Assembly (NCBI RefSeq): GCF_000423225.1
Contig: NZ_AUHO01000010.1
Span: forward strand, 62,001-126,000
DNA: 64,000 bases
Direction of reading: 5' to 3'
From: Kaistia adipata DSM 17808
Lineage (GTDB): Bacteria; Pseudomonadota; Alphaproteobacteria; Rhizobiales; Kaistiaceae
The position numbers and the translations under genes are program-made. Under the pieces are notes generated by a model. The model did no database searches and was not told the origin of the DNA. It saw only the letters and a program-made list of their open reading frames with translations. Shown piece by piece: positions 54,912 through 63,934 of this stretch; position 1 is the stretch's first letter, and each line of letters begins with the position of its first letter.

Positions 54912-55895
54912 ATGGCACACACCCTCGAAGCCTCGTCGAATGCCGGCGGTGCCAACCACTGGGTCCGGGCCCTCGGCCGTCGCCTGATCGAAATCCCGCC
55001 GGCCTATTTCGTGCTGGCGGCGGTGCTGATCGCCATCGCGCTGCTCAACCCCAACCTGATGAAGCCGCAGGTGCTTCTGACCTTCATCCGGCAATCGGCG
55101 CCGCTCGGCGTCGCCGTGCTCGGACAGTTGATGGTGATGCGGGCGCGTTCGATCGATCTTTCGATCGGTGGCGTCTTCATCATCACCAATTACCTGCTCA
55201 CATCGGGCCTGCTCGGTGGCCAGCCGGTGGCCGTTCTGGTGCTGGCGCCGCTCGTCGTCGGCCTCGTGGTCGGCCTCGTCAACGGCGCGCTGATCGCGCT
55301 GGTTCGCGCCTCGGCCGTCATCGTCACGCTCGGCGTCTCGATCATCCTGACCGGCATCGTGCTGTTCATGAGCAGCGGCCGGCCGCCTGGCCGGGTGCCG
55401 GACGAACTGCGCGCGATCGCCAATGCCCGCATCGACGTCGTGCCGGTGCCCGTCATCATCTGGGTCGTCGCGGCCGTCATCGTCGCGGTGCTGCTCAAGA
55501 CGCTGATCTTCGGCCGCTACCTGACCGCGATCGGCTCCAATCCGCAGGCGGCCCGCTTCTCCGGCCTGCCGCTGCCGCGCATCGTCGTCACCACCCATGT
55601 GCTGTCCGGCCTGCTGGCGGCGCTAGGCGGCGTGATGTTCACGGCAGCGCTGGGCGTCGGCAGCGTCAAGTTCGGCCCCGAGATCATGATGAACTCGATC
55701 GCCGCGACGATCCTGGGCGGCGTCACCTTCGGTAGCGGCCGCGGCGGTGTCGCCGGTCCGTTCGTCGGCGTCGTCGCCTTCGCGCTGCTGTTCGCGCTGA
55801 TGACCGTGTTCGGCATCCAGGAGCCGGGCAAGCTGATCGTCCAGGGCACGGTGATCGCCGTCGCCGCCATCATCTACGGAATGCGGACGCGCTGA
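54912..55895 (+). CDS. sugar ABC transporter permease (RbsC type), second
   Basis: A 327-residue membrane protein of the same family: ARSIDLSIGGVFIITNYLL, the coupling region SNPQAARFSGLPLPRIVV, and NSIAATILGGVTFGSGRGGVAG at the C terminus. Second half of the predicted permease heterodimer. The esterase gene starts 29 bases downstream. Confidence 0.94.
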   Translation: MAHTLEASSNAGGANHWVRALGRRLIEIPPAYFVLAAVLIAIALLNPNLMKPQVLLTFIRQSAPLGVAVLGQLMVMRARSIDLSIGGVFIITNYLLTSGLLGGQPVAVLVLAPLVVGLVVGLVNGALIALVRASAVIVTLGVSIILTGIVLFMSSGRPPGRVPDELRAIANARIDVVPVPVIIWVVAAVIVAVLLKTLIFGRYLTAIGSNPQAARFSGLPLPRIVVTTHVLSGLLAALGGVMFTAALGVGSVKFGPEIMMNSIAATILGGVTFGSGRGGVAGPFVGVVAFALLFALMTVFGIQEPGKLIVQGTVIAVAAIIYGMRTR

Positions 55896-55924
55896 GGGCG
55901 CGCCATCTTCGAGGGAGGAACTTC

Positions 55925-56686
55925 ATGACACCCGAACAATACCGCGCCGGCGGCCAGCCCTTCCTGATCCCGGGCAACGAGGTCGGCGTGCTGCTGTCGC
56001 ACGGCTATACCGGCACCACTTCCGGCATGCGTTATCTCGGCGATTACCTGCACGAGCGCGAAGGCTGGACGGTGCTGGCGCCGCAGCTGAAGGGCCATGG
56101 CGACAGCCCGGCCGCGATGGCGAAGACGACGGCGACCGACTGGATCCGCTCGCTCGAGGAAGGCCTCGACACGCTGAGCCAGACCTGCTCGACCATCTTC
56201 ATGGCCGGCCTCTCGATGGGCGGCTGCCTGACGCTCTACATGGCGGCGCAATATGCCGACCGGATCAAGGCGGCGGTGCCGATCAACGCCTGCCTCTATT
56301 TCGGCGTGCCCGGCCTCGCCGAGCTTGCCTATGCCAAGGACGCGCCGGAATACATCGTCGGCGTCGGCAATGACGTGAAGGACCCGGACGTGATCGAGGT
56401 CGCCTATCGCGAGATTCCGATCCCGACGATCAAGGAAATCTACGGCCTGATGAACATCACCCGCGATCTGCTGGTCAAGGTGACCTGCCCGACGCTGGTG
56501 ATGGTGTCGCCCGACGACCATGTCGTGCCGCCGAGCAATGCCGGCGTGATCCTGAACGGCATCTCGTCGAAAGAACGGCGCCAGCTGATCCTCGACAATT
56601 CCTTCCATGTCGCGACCATCGACTACGACAAGGAAATCATCGCCGAGGAAACGCGGCGCTTCTTCAAGGAACAGCTCGCGGGCTGA
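55925..56686 (+). CDS. alpha/beta hydrolase, Est30-like carboxylesterase
   Basis: A 253-residue serine hydrolase. The oxyanion segment is LLSHGYTGTTSGMRYLGDYL, the nucleophile elbow is AGLSMGG (serine near residue 98), the acid is in VMVSPDDHVVPP, and the histidine in DNSFHVATIDYDKE. These match the Est30 group of carboxylesterases. It is the last gene of the sugar ABC operon, so it may remove acyl groups from, or hydrolyse, the imported molecule; this is an inference. A terminator follows. Confidence 0.88.
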   Translation: MTPEQYRAGGQPFLIPGNEVGVLLSHGYTGTTSGMRYLGDYLHEREGWTVLAPQLKGHGDSPAAMAKTTATDWIRSLEEGLDTLSQTCSTIFMAGLSMGGCLTLYMAAQYADRIKAAVPINACLYFGVPGLAELAYAKDAPEYIVGVGNDVKDPDVIEVAYREIPIPTIKEIYGLMNITRDLLVKVTCPTLVMVSPDDHVVPPSNAGVILNGISSKERRQLILDNSFHVATIDYDKEIIAEETRRFFKEQLAG

Positions 56687-56693
56687 TGTCTCC

Positions 56694-56727
56694 TGCGCCG
56701 CCCGCCGGGCGGGCGGCGCAGTCTTTT
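56694..56727 (+). terminator. terminator of the sugar ABC-esterase operon
   Basis: TGCGCCGCCCGCC and GGCGGGCGGCGCA form a near-continuous inverted repeat, followed by GTCTTTT. Confidence 0.8.
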
Positions 56728-56744
56728 CCAGCGATCCCTCGCGG

Positions 56745-58622
56745 CTAGTGCGCGAGCTCGGGCGCCGGCAGGCTATTGCGCGGCAGGTGGCAGGCGCTGG
56801 CGTTGCCGTCGGCATAGATCGTCTGGCTCGGGTCGTCGGTGGCGCAGCGATCGAAGGCGAACGGGCAGCGCGTGCGGAAGCTGCATCCGGGCGGGATGTC
56901 GATCGGATCCGGCGGCTCGCCTTCGAGCAGATAGGTCCCGGTGCGATAGGGCTTGGCCTCGACCGTCGGCACGGCGCTGAGCAGCGCCCGCGTATAGGGA
57001 TGCGCCGAACGCCAGTACATGGTGTCGTTGTCGGCGAGCTCGACGATGCGGCCGAGATACATGACCGCGATGCGGGCGCAGACGCGGCGCACCATCGCCA
57101 GATCGTGCGAGATATAGACATAGGTGATGCCGCGCTTCACCTGCAGCGTCTCGAACAGGTCGAGGAGCTTCGCCTGCTCCACCTGGTCGAGCGAAGATAG
57201 GGTCTCGTCGAGGATCAGCAGTTCCGGCTCGAGCACGAGGGCGCGGGCGATGTTGACGCGCTGGCGCTGGCCGGCCGAAAGGCCGATCGGCAGCTGGTTG
57301 TAGAGCGTCGGCGCCAGGCCGACTTCGGCCATCACGTCCTTGACCTTCTGCTCGATCTCGCGCCGGTTGCCGAGGCCGTGGATCAGCAGCGGTTCGGCGA
57401 TGGTGCGGCCGATCGAGGCGTGCGCGGCGATGGCGTTGTAGGGGTCCTGCAGCAGGAGCTGGAACCGGCGCCGCAGGCCGAGCAGGTCTCGCCCCTTCAG
57501 GGTCGCGATGTCGCGGCCCTCGAACTGGATCTCGCCGGCATCCGGCTGCTCGAGGCAGCTCAGCAGCCGGGACAGCGTCGATTTTCCGCAGCCGCTTTCG
57601 CCGATGATGCCGAAATTCTCGCCCCGGCGCACGGTGAACGAAACACCCCGCACGGCGCGAACCTGGCGCTCGGCGAAGATCGCCTTGCGGTCGCGCACGC
57701 GGTAGGTCTTGTCGACGTCGCGGACATCGAGAACGACGGTGTCGGAGGACGGCTCCGGCGGCGCTTCGGCCGTCGCCCAGATCTTCGGCACCTTGGCGAT
57801 CAGTTCCTTCGTGTAGACGTGCTCGGGGGTGGCGAGCAGGCCCGTGACCGACTGGCGTTCGACGATGTGGCCGCGATCCAGCACGATCATGTCGTCGGCG
57901 ATCTCGCTGACGATGCCGAGCGAGGACGAGACGAAGACGATCGAGGTGTCGAAGTCCTTCTGCAGATCGCGCAGCAGCCGCAGGATCTGCGCTGCCACCG
58001 TGACGTCGAGCGGCTGGGTGATGTTGTCGGCGATCAGCAGCTTCGGGTTGGAGACGAGCGCGTCGACGATCATCGCGCGCTGCATCATGCCGCCCGAGAA
58101 CTGGAACGGATATTCGTCGAAGCGCTGCTTCGGCGACGGGATGCGGACGGCATCGAGCGTGTCGATGACGCGCTGGCGTGCCGCCTGCGGGCTCAGTTCC
58201 GGCGCGACGGCGCGCAGCTTTTCCAGGATCTGGTGGCCGACCGGCACGGTCGGATCGAGGGCGCTGGTCGGATTGGCGCCGATATAGGCGATCTCGCGGC
58301 CACGCAGTCCGGCCATGGTGGCGGCGGGCAGGGTGAGCAGGTCGCGGCCGTCATAGCGCACGCTGCCCCTGGTGATGGCGAGCGGCGGCTTCAGCCAGTT
58401 GACCATGGCGCGCGACAGCACCGTCTTGCCGGAGCCGCTCTCGCCGATGATGCCGAGCACGGAGCGCGGCGCGACGGTCAGGTCGATGTCGGAGAGGATG
58501 CTGCGCTCGCCGGCGGCGGTGCTGACCACCACCGAGAGGCCGCGCACTTCCATGACGGGCGCGACGCTGGCCTGCGGATTGTTCGCCGAGGCCGTCTTGG
58601 TTGCCAGGGACGCCGACATCAT
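56745..58622 (-). CDS. peptide-type ABC transporter, fused ATP-binding protein with degenerate first half
   Basis: A 625-residue fusion of DppD-like (residues 25-285) and DppF-like (295-620) ATPases. The first half keeps Walker A GESGSGKT (60-67) and signature FSGGMMQRA, but lacks the Q-loop glutamine (A116 by alignment), the catalytic glutamate (LLIADN, N200) and the switch histidine (VSSSL, S233). The second half is complete: GESGCGKST, LLLQDP, LSAGQRQRV, LDET and ISHD, and ends with the peptide-family cysteine motif RTRCPFAFDRC. ATP hydrolysis is thus expected at one site. Overlaps the upstream permease by four bases. Confidence 0.92.
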   Translation of the reverse strand: MMSASLATKTASANNPQASVAPVMEVRGLSVVVSTAAGERSILSDIDLTVAPRSVLGIIGESGSGKTVLSRAMVNWLKPPLAITRGSVRYDGRDLLTLPAATMAGLRGREIAYIGANPTSALDPTVPVGHQILEKLRAVAPELSPQAARQRVIDTLDAVRIPSPKQRFDEYPFQFSGGMMQRAMIVDALVSNPKLLIADNITQPLDVTVAAQILRLLRDLQKDFDTSIVFVSSSLGIVSEIADDMIVLDRGHIVERQSVTGLLATPEHVYTKELIAKVPKIWATAEAPPEPSSDTVVLDVRDVDKTYRVRDRKAIFAERQVRAVRGVSFTVRRGENFGIIGESGCGKSTLSRLLSCLEQPDAGEIQFEGRDIATLKGRDLLGLRRRFQLLLQDPYNAIAAHASIGRTIAEPLLIHGLGNRREIEQKVKDVMAEVGLAPTLYNQLPIGLSAGQRQRVNIARALVLEPELLILDETLSSLDQVEQAKLLDLFETLQVKRGITYVYISHDLAMVRRVCARIAVMYLGRIVELADNDTMYWRSAHPYTRALLSAVPTVEAKPYRTGTYLLEGEPPDPIDIPPGCSFRTRCPFAFDRCATDDPSQTIYADGNASACHLPRNSLPAPELAH

Positions 58623-59539
58623 TCCCCTCCCTGCAGGATGTGGTTGCGCGCGCGTTCGAGGACGCCGCCCATGAGATTGAGGCTGCCGAGCGCCAGCGCC
58701 AGCAGCACGCCGGGGACAATGGTGATCCACCACGCGTTGAGCAGATACTGCGTGCCGGAGGCGATGATGGTGCCGAAGGTCGGCGTCGGCGGCTGGATGC
58801 CGATGCCGATGAAGCCGAAGATCGCCTCGAAGATCATCATGCGGGCGACGTCGAGGACGGCGACGAAGGCGATCGGCGGCAGGATGCTCGGCGCGATGTG
58901 GCGGACCATGATGCGCAGGTCGCTGGCGCCGAGGATCTTGGCGGCGCGGACATATTCCTTCTGCCGCTCGGCCAGCGTGACGCCGCGGGCGACGCGGGCA
59001 TAGACCGGCCAGCTGGCCAGGATCAGCACGGCGATGATGGTGAGCGGCGAAGGCCGCGACATGCCGAGCACCGTGATCGCCAGGATGACGACCGGGATCG
59101 ACATCTGCACGTCGGTCAGCCGCATCAGGATGACGTCGGTCAGGCCGCCGCGATAGCCGGAATAGATGCCGATGGCGCAGCCGAGGATGAACATGCCGAC
59201 GACGCTGACGACGCCGATGGCGAAGGCGTTGCGCAGGCCGATCAGCGAGCGCAGCAGCAAGTCGCGGCCGAGCTGGTCGGTGCCGAGGAAATGCGGAAGC
59301 TTGCCGCCCTCCATGAAGATCGGCGGCAGGAACTTGTTGGCGACGCTCATCTTGGTGGCGGAGGCGTCGATGACGTAGGGGCCGAACAGCGTCAGAAGTG
59401 TCAGCGCCAGGAAGATCGACGCGGCGAGCTTCATTTCGGTCTGGCCCCAGGCGCGGCGCAGGATGCGCGCGGTGACGCCGCGATATCTGGTCTTGGGTGT
59501 GGCCGGCGAAGCGGCGGCCGTAGCGGTCGAGCTCGTCAT
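58619..59539 (-). CDS. peptide-type ABC transporter permease (DppC-like)
   Basis: A 306-residue inner-membrane protein with the DppC/OppC layout: a soluble N-terminal stretch, a first helix (about 40-60), FLGTDQLGRDLLLRSLIGLR and the EAA-loop region YVRAAKILGASDLRIMVRHI contacting the ATPase. Transports with the DppB-like partner encoded just upstream (13-base gap). Substrate unknown. Confidence 0.93.
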   Translation of the reverse strand: MTSSTATAAASPATPKTRYRGVTARILRRAWGQTEMKLAASIFLALTLLTLFGPYVIDASATKMSVANKFLPPIFMEGGKLPHFLGTDQLGRDLLLRSLIGLRNAFAIGVVSVVGMFILGCAIGIYSGYRGGLTDVILMRLTDVQMSIPVVILAITVLGMSRPSPLTIIAVLILASWPVYARVARGVTLAERQKEYVRAAKILGASDLRIMVRHIAPSILPPIAFVAVLDVARMMIFEAIFGFIGIGIQPPTPTFGTIIASGTQYLLNAWWITIVPGVLLALALGSLNLMGGVLERARNHILQGGE

Positions 59540-59552
59540 GGGGTGCCGTCCT

Positions 59553-60542
59553 TCAGAATTTCAAGCGGCGATCGATGGTCGTCGAGGCGAAGTCGACCAG
59601 CATGTTGATCGCGACGAGCGCGGCGCTGGCGAGGATCGCGACGGCCTGGATGATCGGGAAGTCGCGCTGGAATACGGCGTTGATCGTCAGCATGCCGATG
59701 CCGGGATAGGAGAAGATGTATTCGACGACGAACAGGCCGCCGAGCAGCATGCCGATCATCTGCGCGCCGAACAGATTCAAGAGCGGCACGGCGGCGTTGC
59801 GCAGTACATGCTTGGCGACCATCGTCCGGCGCGACAGGCCGCGCACCAGGCCGACATCGAAATAGACCTCGCCGAGATTGGCGGCGACCGAGACGGAGAT
59901 GGCGCGGATCATCACCGGCGACAGCTCGATGGCGAGCACCATGGCGGGAATGATGGTGTAGGCAAAGCCCTGATAGCCGATGGCCGGCAGCCAGCCCGTC
60001 TTAGCGGAGAGCAGGAAGATCAGCACGACGCCGACCCAGATGTTCGGCAGCGAGACGAAGAGCGAGCTGACATAGAGCCCGAGCCTGTCCGGCCATTTCC
60101 CGGCCCGGAGGCCGGCGCCGAGCCCGATCGGGATCGCCACCAGGAAGGCGAAGGCGATGCCGAGCGCCGCCAGCTGCAGGCTGTAGGGCAGGGCATTGGC
60201 GATCAGGGCGGAGACGGAAGCGCGCGATTCGGGATTGTAGCCGACCGCGTCCTGCGAGCCGCCGGCGCTGCCGCCCTGCGCGCCTCGAATGAAGGAGCGG
60301 CCGAAATCGCCGGTCGTGACCTGACCCATGAAGCGTCCGAACTGGACGTAGATCGGATCGCGCAGGCCGAGCTCGGTCGCCTTTTCCTCCAGAGCCGTCG
60401 CCGAGGCCATCGGGCCCAGGATGATGCGGATGGGGTCGCCCGGGACGATCCGGAGCAGGGTGAAGATCACGAAGGCCACCAGGATGACGATCACCACGCC
60501 CTGGCTGATGCGCCGCAGGAAGAATTCGATTGCGAAGGCCAT
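59553..60542 (-). CDS. peptide-type ABC transporter permease (DppB-like)
   Basis: A 329-residue inner-membrane protein. FFLRRISQGVVIVILVAFVI and LLRIVPGDPIRIILG at the start, then the coupling loop with YFDVGLVRGLSRRTMVAKHV and the final helices with YPGIGMLTINAVFQRDFPI are the DppB pattern. ATG 60542 is preferred as it begins this conserved part; an upstream ATG at 60581 would add 13 residues. The binding-protein gene is 112 bases upstream. Confidence 0.93.
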   Translation of the reverse strand: MAFAIEFFLRRISQGVVIVILVAFVIFTLLRIVPGDPIRIILGPMASATALEEKATELGLRDPIYVQFGRFMGQVTTGDFGRSFIRGAQGGSAGGSQDAVGYNPESRASVSALIANALPYSLQLAALGIAFAFLVAIPIGLGAGLRAGKWPDRLGLYVSSLFVSLPNIWVGVVLIFLLSAKTGWLPAIGYQGFAYTIIPAMVLAIELSPVMIRAISVSVAANLGEVYFDVGLVRGLSRRTMVAKHVLRNAAVPLLNLFGAQMIGMLLGGLFVVEYIFSYPGIGMLTINAVFQRDFPIIQAVAILASAALVAINMLVDFASTTIDRRLKF

Positions 60543-60654
60543 GGATGCCGTCCCGGAAACGAAGAAGGGGGTCGAGCGCACCGTCGGCGCGCCCGAGGCC
60601 GCGTGACCGGCCCGGCGGTGGTCAGACCGCCAGGCCGGGGAAGGTCGGCTTGCC

Positions 60655-62223
60655 TCAGAACAGCTTGGCCTTGCTCAAGTCGATCGGGCCATTCGGGTAG
60701 AAGTAGGCGCCCTCGAGGTTCTTCGACATCGCGCGCAGCGAGACGGCCGAGAACAGCGACAGGCTCGGGACCTTGGCGGCCAGCAGCGGCAGGGTCTCTT
60801 CCTGCAGGATCTTCTTGCGTTCCTCGGCCGTCTCGGCGCCGCGCTCCTTGTCGAGCGCCGCGTCGATCTCCGGATCGTTGACGCCGTTGATGAGCGCGAA
60901 CTTCGAATAGTAGTTCGGGCGCAGCACCAGATCGGGCTCCGGCGAGCCGGTGATCCAACCGACATCGATGATGTGGCCCGGGCCCTGGCCGTCGGCGCGA
61001 CGATAGATCTGCTCTTCCCAGGCTGCCGGCTCGAGCGTCGTCAGCTTCACCGGGAAGCCCTGCTCCAGCAGCATGGCCGTGACCAGCTCGCCATATTCGC
61101 GCGTCTTCGGATAGAAGCCGACCGAGGTGATGTATTCGAGTTCCGGCAGGCCCTGGCCGTTCGGGAAGCCGGCCTCCGCCAGCAGCTTCTGGCTCAGCTC
61201 GGGGTCATATTTCGGATAGTTCGGCACGTCGGTGAAGCCGAACTTGACCGGCGAGATGTGGCAGTTCGAAGCCTCCGCGGCATCCCCCATCAGGGCGAGG
61301 ATCTGGTCGCGGTCGATGGCGTGGACGGCTGCCATGCGGACGCGGATATCGTCGAAGGGCGGCTTGTTGCAGCGGAAATGCAGATATTTGTTCTCGCTCG
61401 ACAGGCCGCGATTGGTGACGATGTTGGCGTCGGCCTTGAGCGATTCATACTGCTCCGGCTCGAGGCGCTCCGTCAGGTGGTACTGGCCGTTCAGCAGGCC
61501 GAGGACGCGGGTGTTGGCGTCGGGGACGTAGTTCCACAGCAGCGTGTCGATATGCGGCTTGCCGTCGTAATAGGCCTCGTTGGCCTTGAAGACGATCTGG
61601 TCGCCCTTGGTCTCCTGGTAGCGGAACGGGCCGGTGCCGTTCGGGCGCTGCTTGAGCTGGTTCGGATCGGCGACATCCTTGGCCGAGAGAACCGGCAGGA
61701 AGGCGGCGACATACCAGAAGTTCAGCGCCGGATAGCCGAATTTCTCGGTCTTCAGGCGCACGGTGTAGTCGTCGACGATCTCGACCTCGACCTGGCCAGG
61801 ATACCAGGCGGAAGCGGGCCGGCTCGGCTGGCAGCCATATTCGTAGGTCGCCTTGACGTCCTCGGCCTTGAACTCCTTGCCGTCATGGAACTTGACGCCC
61901 GGGCGCAGCTTGTATTCCAGCGTGTACTTGTCGATCAGCTTCCATTCGGTCGCCAGGTCCGGGAGGATCTCGCCCGGATTCTCCGCCGTCATCAGGCATT
62001 TGGTGAGTCGGCTGAACACCAGCATCTCGGCGGTGATCTGCGGCGCGATGGTGTGCGAGGTCGGGTCCCAGCTGCTCGTCACGGTGCCGGCGGCAGCGAA
62101 GACAAGCGGCTTCGATTCCTGCGCGAAGGCGGCGCCGAACGGCCCCGTGCCCGCGCCGACCAGCAGGGAGCCGGCGCCGAACGCCGAAGCGCCGGCCAGA
62201 AATGTGCGTCTCGTGGTGTTCAT
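60655..62223 (-). CDS. ABC transporter substrate-binding protein, family 5 (peptide/nickel type)
   Basis: A 522-residue exported binding protein. The N terminus TTRRTFLAGASAFGAGSLLV is a twin-arginine signal, with cleavage near FGAAFA-QE. EYKLRPGVKFHDGKEFKAED and ATYEY mark the SBP family 5, and the fold contains three lobes as usual. The ligand may be a peptide, an opine or another amine-rich compound; not predictable. ATG 62223 follows AAGGGGA. It heads the operon that continues with the two permeases and the fused ATPase. Confidence 0.93.
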   Translation of the reverse strand: MNTTRRTFLAGASAFGAGSLLVGAGTGPFGAAFAQESKPLVFAAAGTVTSSWDPTSHTIAPQITAEMLVFSRLTKCLMTAENPGEILPDLATEWKLIDKYTLEYKLRPGVKFHDGKEFKAEDVKATYEYGCQPSRPASAWYPGQVEVEIVDDYTVRLKTEKFGYPALNFWYVAAFLPVLSAKDVADPNQLKQRPNGTGPFRYQETKGDQIVFKANEAYYDGKPHIDTLLWNYVPDANTRVLGLLNGQYHLTERLEPEQYESLKADANIVTNRGLSSENKYLHFRCNKPPFDDIRVRMAAVHAIDRDQILALMGDAAEASNCHISPVKFGFTDVPNYPKYDPELSQKLLAEAGFPNGQGLPELEYITSVGFYPKTREYGELVTAMLLEQGFPVKLTTLEPAAWEEQIYRRADGQGPGHIIDVGWITGSPEPDLVLRPNYYSKFALINGVNDPEIDAALDKERGAETAEERKKILQEETLPLLAAKVPSLSLFSAVSLRAMSKNLEGAYFYPNGPIDLSKAKLF

Positions 62224-62604
62224 GAATGAGTTCCCCTTCATTCGGTGGTGGCTTCGGCCGCCCTTCCGGTCCCCGGATCGCAGCCTCGCGACGACCGCCC
62301 CTCAGCGATCCCGCACCTCAACTGGCCAGCGGCCCCGCTGGCTGGGTCAAACGGCAGCTGGTCTTGCGCCGGCGTCGCGGCGCGACGTGTCCCGTCGAGC
62401 CGCGCGCCTGATAGCCGTTAGCCCGAATATGGTATATACTGTGACCGTTCAGTCAATCCGATCCGCGAGAATTATTTGCCGGCCCATTTTTCGGGCACCT
62501 GCCCCGACCGAAGCGCCGCGGCCCCGTCGCGGCCGGCCTCCGCGATTGCGGGGCGCAGGGGGGTCGGCTATTTTCCCCTCGCCGAAAAACCGTGCGGAAA
62601 GCCA
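62224..62604. other. divergent control region of the peptide-type transporter and deoR-like gene
   Basis: No gene is seen in this gap of 381 bases. It holds a -10-like TATACT at 62435-62440 on the plus strand, a TTGACT on the minus strand at 62456-62451 that could be the -35 of the transporter operon, and the palindrome at 62442-62455 overlapping it. Confidence 0.5.
62442..62455. promoter_or_regulatory. TGACCGTTCAGTCA palindrome, putative operator
   Basis: TGAC and GTCA arms flank CGTTCA. It overlaps a TTGACT -35-like element of the transporter promoter on the minus strand. A closely related perfect palindrome lies on the other side of the deoR gene at 63484. Confidence 0.5.
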
Positions 62605-63378
62605 ATGACATCCAGCCGTTTCAGTCCCGAACAGCGCCGCACCATGATCATGGATATCGCCCGCGAGAAGGGGCGCCTCCTGGTCGAGGATCTCGTCCAG
62701 CAATTGTCAGCATCCAGCGAGACGATCCGGCGCGATCTCAACCAGCTCGCCGCCAGCGGTGCGCTGCGGAAATTCCATGGCGGGGCCTGTTTGCCGTCCT
62801 TGGCCGAGGAAAACCCGTTCTCCATCCGCATGTCGGAGCAAACGGCCGGCAAACGGGCAATTGCCCGCAAGGCGGCGAGCCTGTTCGGCAATGGCGAGAC
62901 GATGTTCATCGACACCGGCACGACGACGCTCTTCTTCGCCGAGGAGCTGGCGCATGCCAGCAATCTGTCGGTCGTCACCAATTCGTCGGCGATCGCCGCG
63001 GCCCTGTCCGGTCCAGCCAATAACGTCTTCCTGCTCGGTGGCCTCTATCAATCCGACGCCGGGCAGACGACCGGCGAGGCAACCATCGAGCAAATCAGCA
63101 ATTTCCGTGCCGCTCATGCCGTCCTGACCATCGGCGCCATCCACGGCCGCAACGGCGTCATGGATTTTTCGCTCGGCGAGGCGCAGGTGGCGCGCGCCAT
63201 GATCGAGCAGGCCGATCGCGTCACGGTCATCGCCGATCATTCGAAAGTCGGCCGCGGCGCGTTCGCCAAGGTTTGCCCGCTCGACGTCATCGATCGCTTC
63301 GTCACCGACCTGCGGCCACCGGCGGAAACCATGGATGCGCTGCTGGCCGCCGGCATCGAGGTCATCATCGCCGACTAG
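62605..63378 (+). CDS. DeoR-family transcriptional regulator
   Basis: A 257-residue repressor-type protein. The N-terminal helix-turn-helix has FSPEQRRTMIMDIAREKGRL and LSASSETIRRDLNQLAASG, and the C-terminal sugar-phosphate-binding DeoR effector domain has ETMFIDTGTTTLFFAEELA, VVTNSSAIAAAL and IADHSKVGRGAF with the family lysine. It is divergent from the peptide-type ABC operon and probably controls it. ATG 62605 starts the conserved part; earlier in-frame ATGs lie in unconserved sequence. Confidence 0.9.
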   Translation: MTSSRFSPEQRRTMIMDIAREKGRLLVEDLVQQLSASSETIRRDLNQLAASGALRKFHGGACLPSLAEENPFSIRMSEQTAGKRAIARKAASLFGNGETMFIDTGTTTLFFAEELAHASNLSVVTNSSAIAAALSGPANNVFLLGGLYQSDAGQTTGEATIEQISNFRAAHAVLTIGAIHGRNGVMDFSLGEAQVARAMIEQADRVTVIADHSKVGRGAFAKVCPLDVIDRFVTDLRPPAETMDALLAAGIEVIIAD

Positions 63379-63483
63379 GCTGCCGACGCTTCGCCGTTGT
63401 CCTTCGCCCGCGCCGCGCGCTGCCGTTACGGACTCTCGCGAGGTCCGGGGCAACGCGTCGGCGATGGAAAACGTCGCCTCTAT

Positions 63484-63497
63484 TGACCGTTCGGTCA
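63484..63497. promoter_or_regulatory. TGACCGTTCGGTCA perfect palindrome
   Basis: TGACCG and CGGTCA arms around TT, in a TATTGACC...TTGACAATG context where TTGACC or TTGACA could be -35 elements for the gene at 63617. Resembles TetR-type operators and the site at 62442. Confidence 0.5.
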
Positions 63498-63616
63498 TTG
63501 ACAATGTTTGTTTCAGTCGCTTCTAATGCCCGAATTGCGAGACGTCGCCGTGCGAGAATGGCGGCGCCGCCGGGCGGCGGTCCGGCATGAGCGCGATGCA
63601 AGCAGGGAGGGCCTGG

Positions 63617-63934
63617 ATGGCCAAGCAGGATCTGGAACAGCTGATTCAGGGGCGGGACCTGAACGAACTCGTGGCCGAGTTTCGCGCCAAGACGACGGGC
63701 CAGCACAGCCCCGCGCTGCAGCGCCTGATCAACCGCATTCGCAGCGAGCCGATGACCGGCAAGCTGGCCCTGCTCTGCACCAAGCCGCACGAGGAATGGC
63801 GGCTCGTCCAGATGAACGGGCGTGGCAAGCCGATGACGCTGCTCGACGGCATCTTCCACGATCTGAACGATGCCGAATGGGCGATCTTCAAGCTGCGCAT
63901 GAAGCGGCATTTCGACATCGACCTGCAGGATTGA
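63617..63934 (+). CDS. small protein resembling the N,N-dimethylformamidase small subunit
   Basis: A 105-residue soluble protein. By eye the block SPALQRLINRIRSEPMTGKL, then EEWRLVQMN and the ending DAEWAIFKLRMKRHFDIDL, resembles the small (alpha) subunit of N,N-dimethylformamidase in order and spacing, but similarity is modest and this is a tentative call. ATG 63617 is chosen for the GGGAGG site 6 bases upstream; an ATG at 63587 is in frame. The window ends 66 bases after its stop, so a large-subunit gene, if any, would lie beyond. Confidence 0.55.
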   Translation: MAKQDLEQLIQGRDLNELVAEFRAKTTGQHSPALQRLINRIRSEPMTGKLALLCTKPHEEWRLVQMNGRGKPMTLLDGIFHDLNDAEWAIFKLRMKRHFDIDLQD

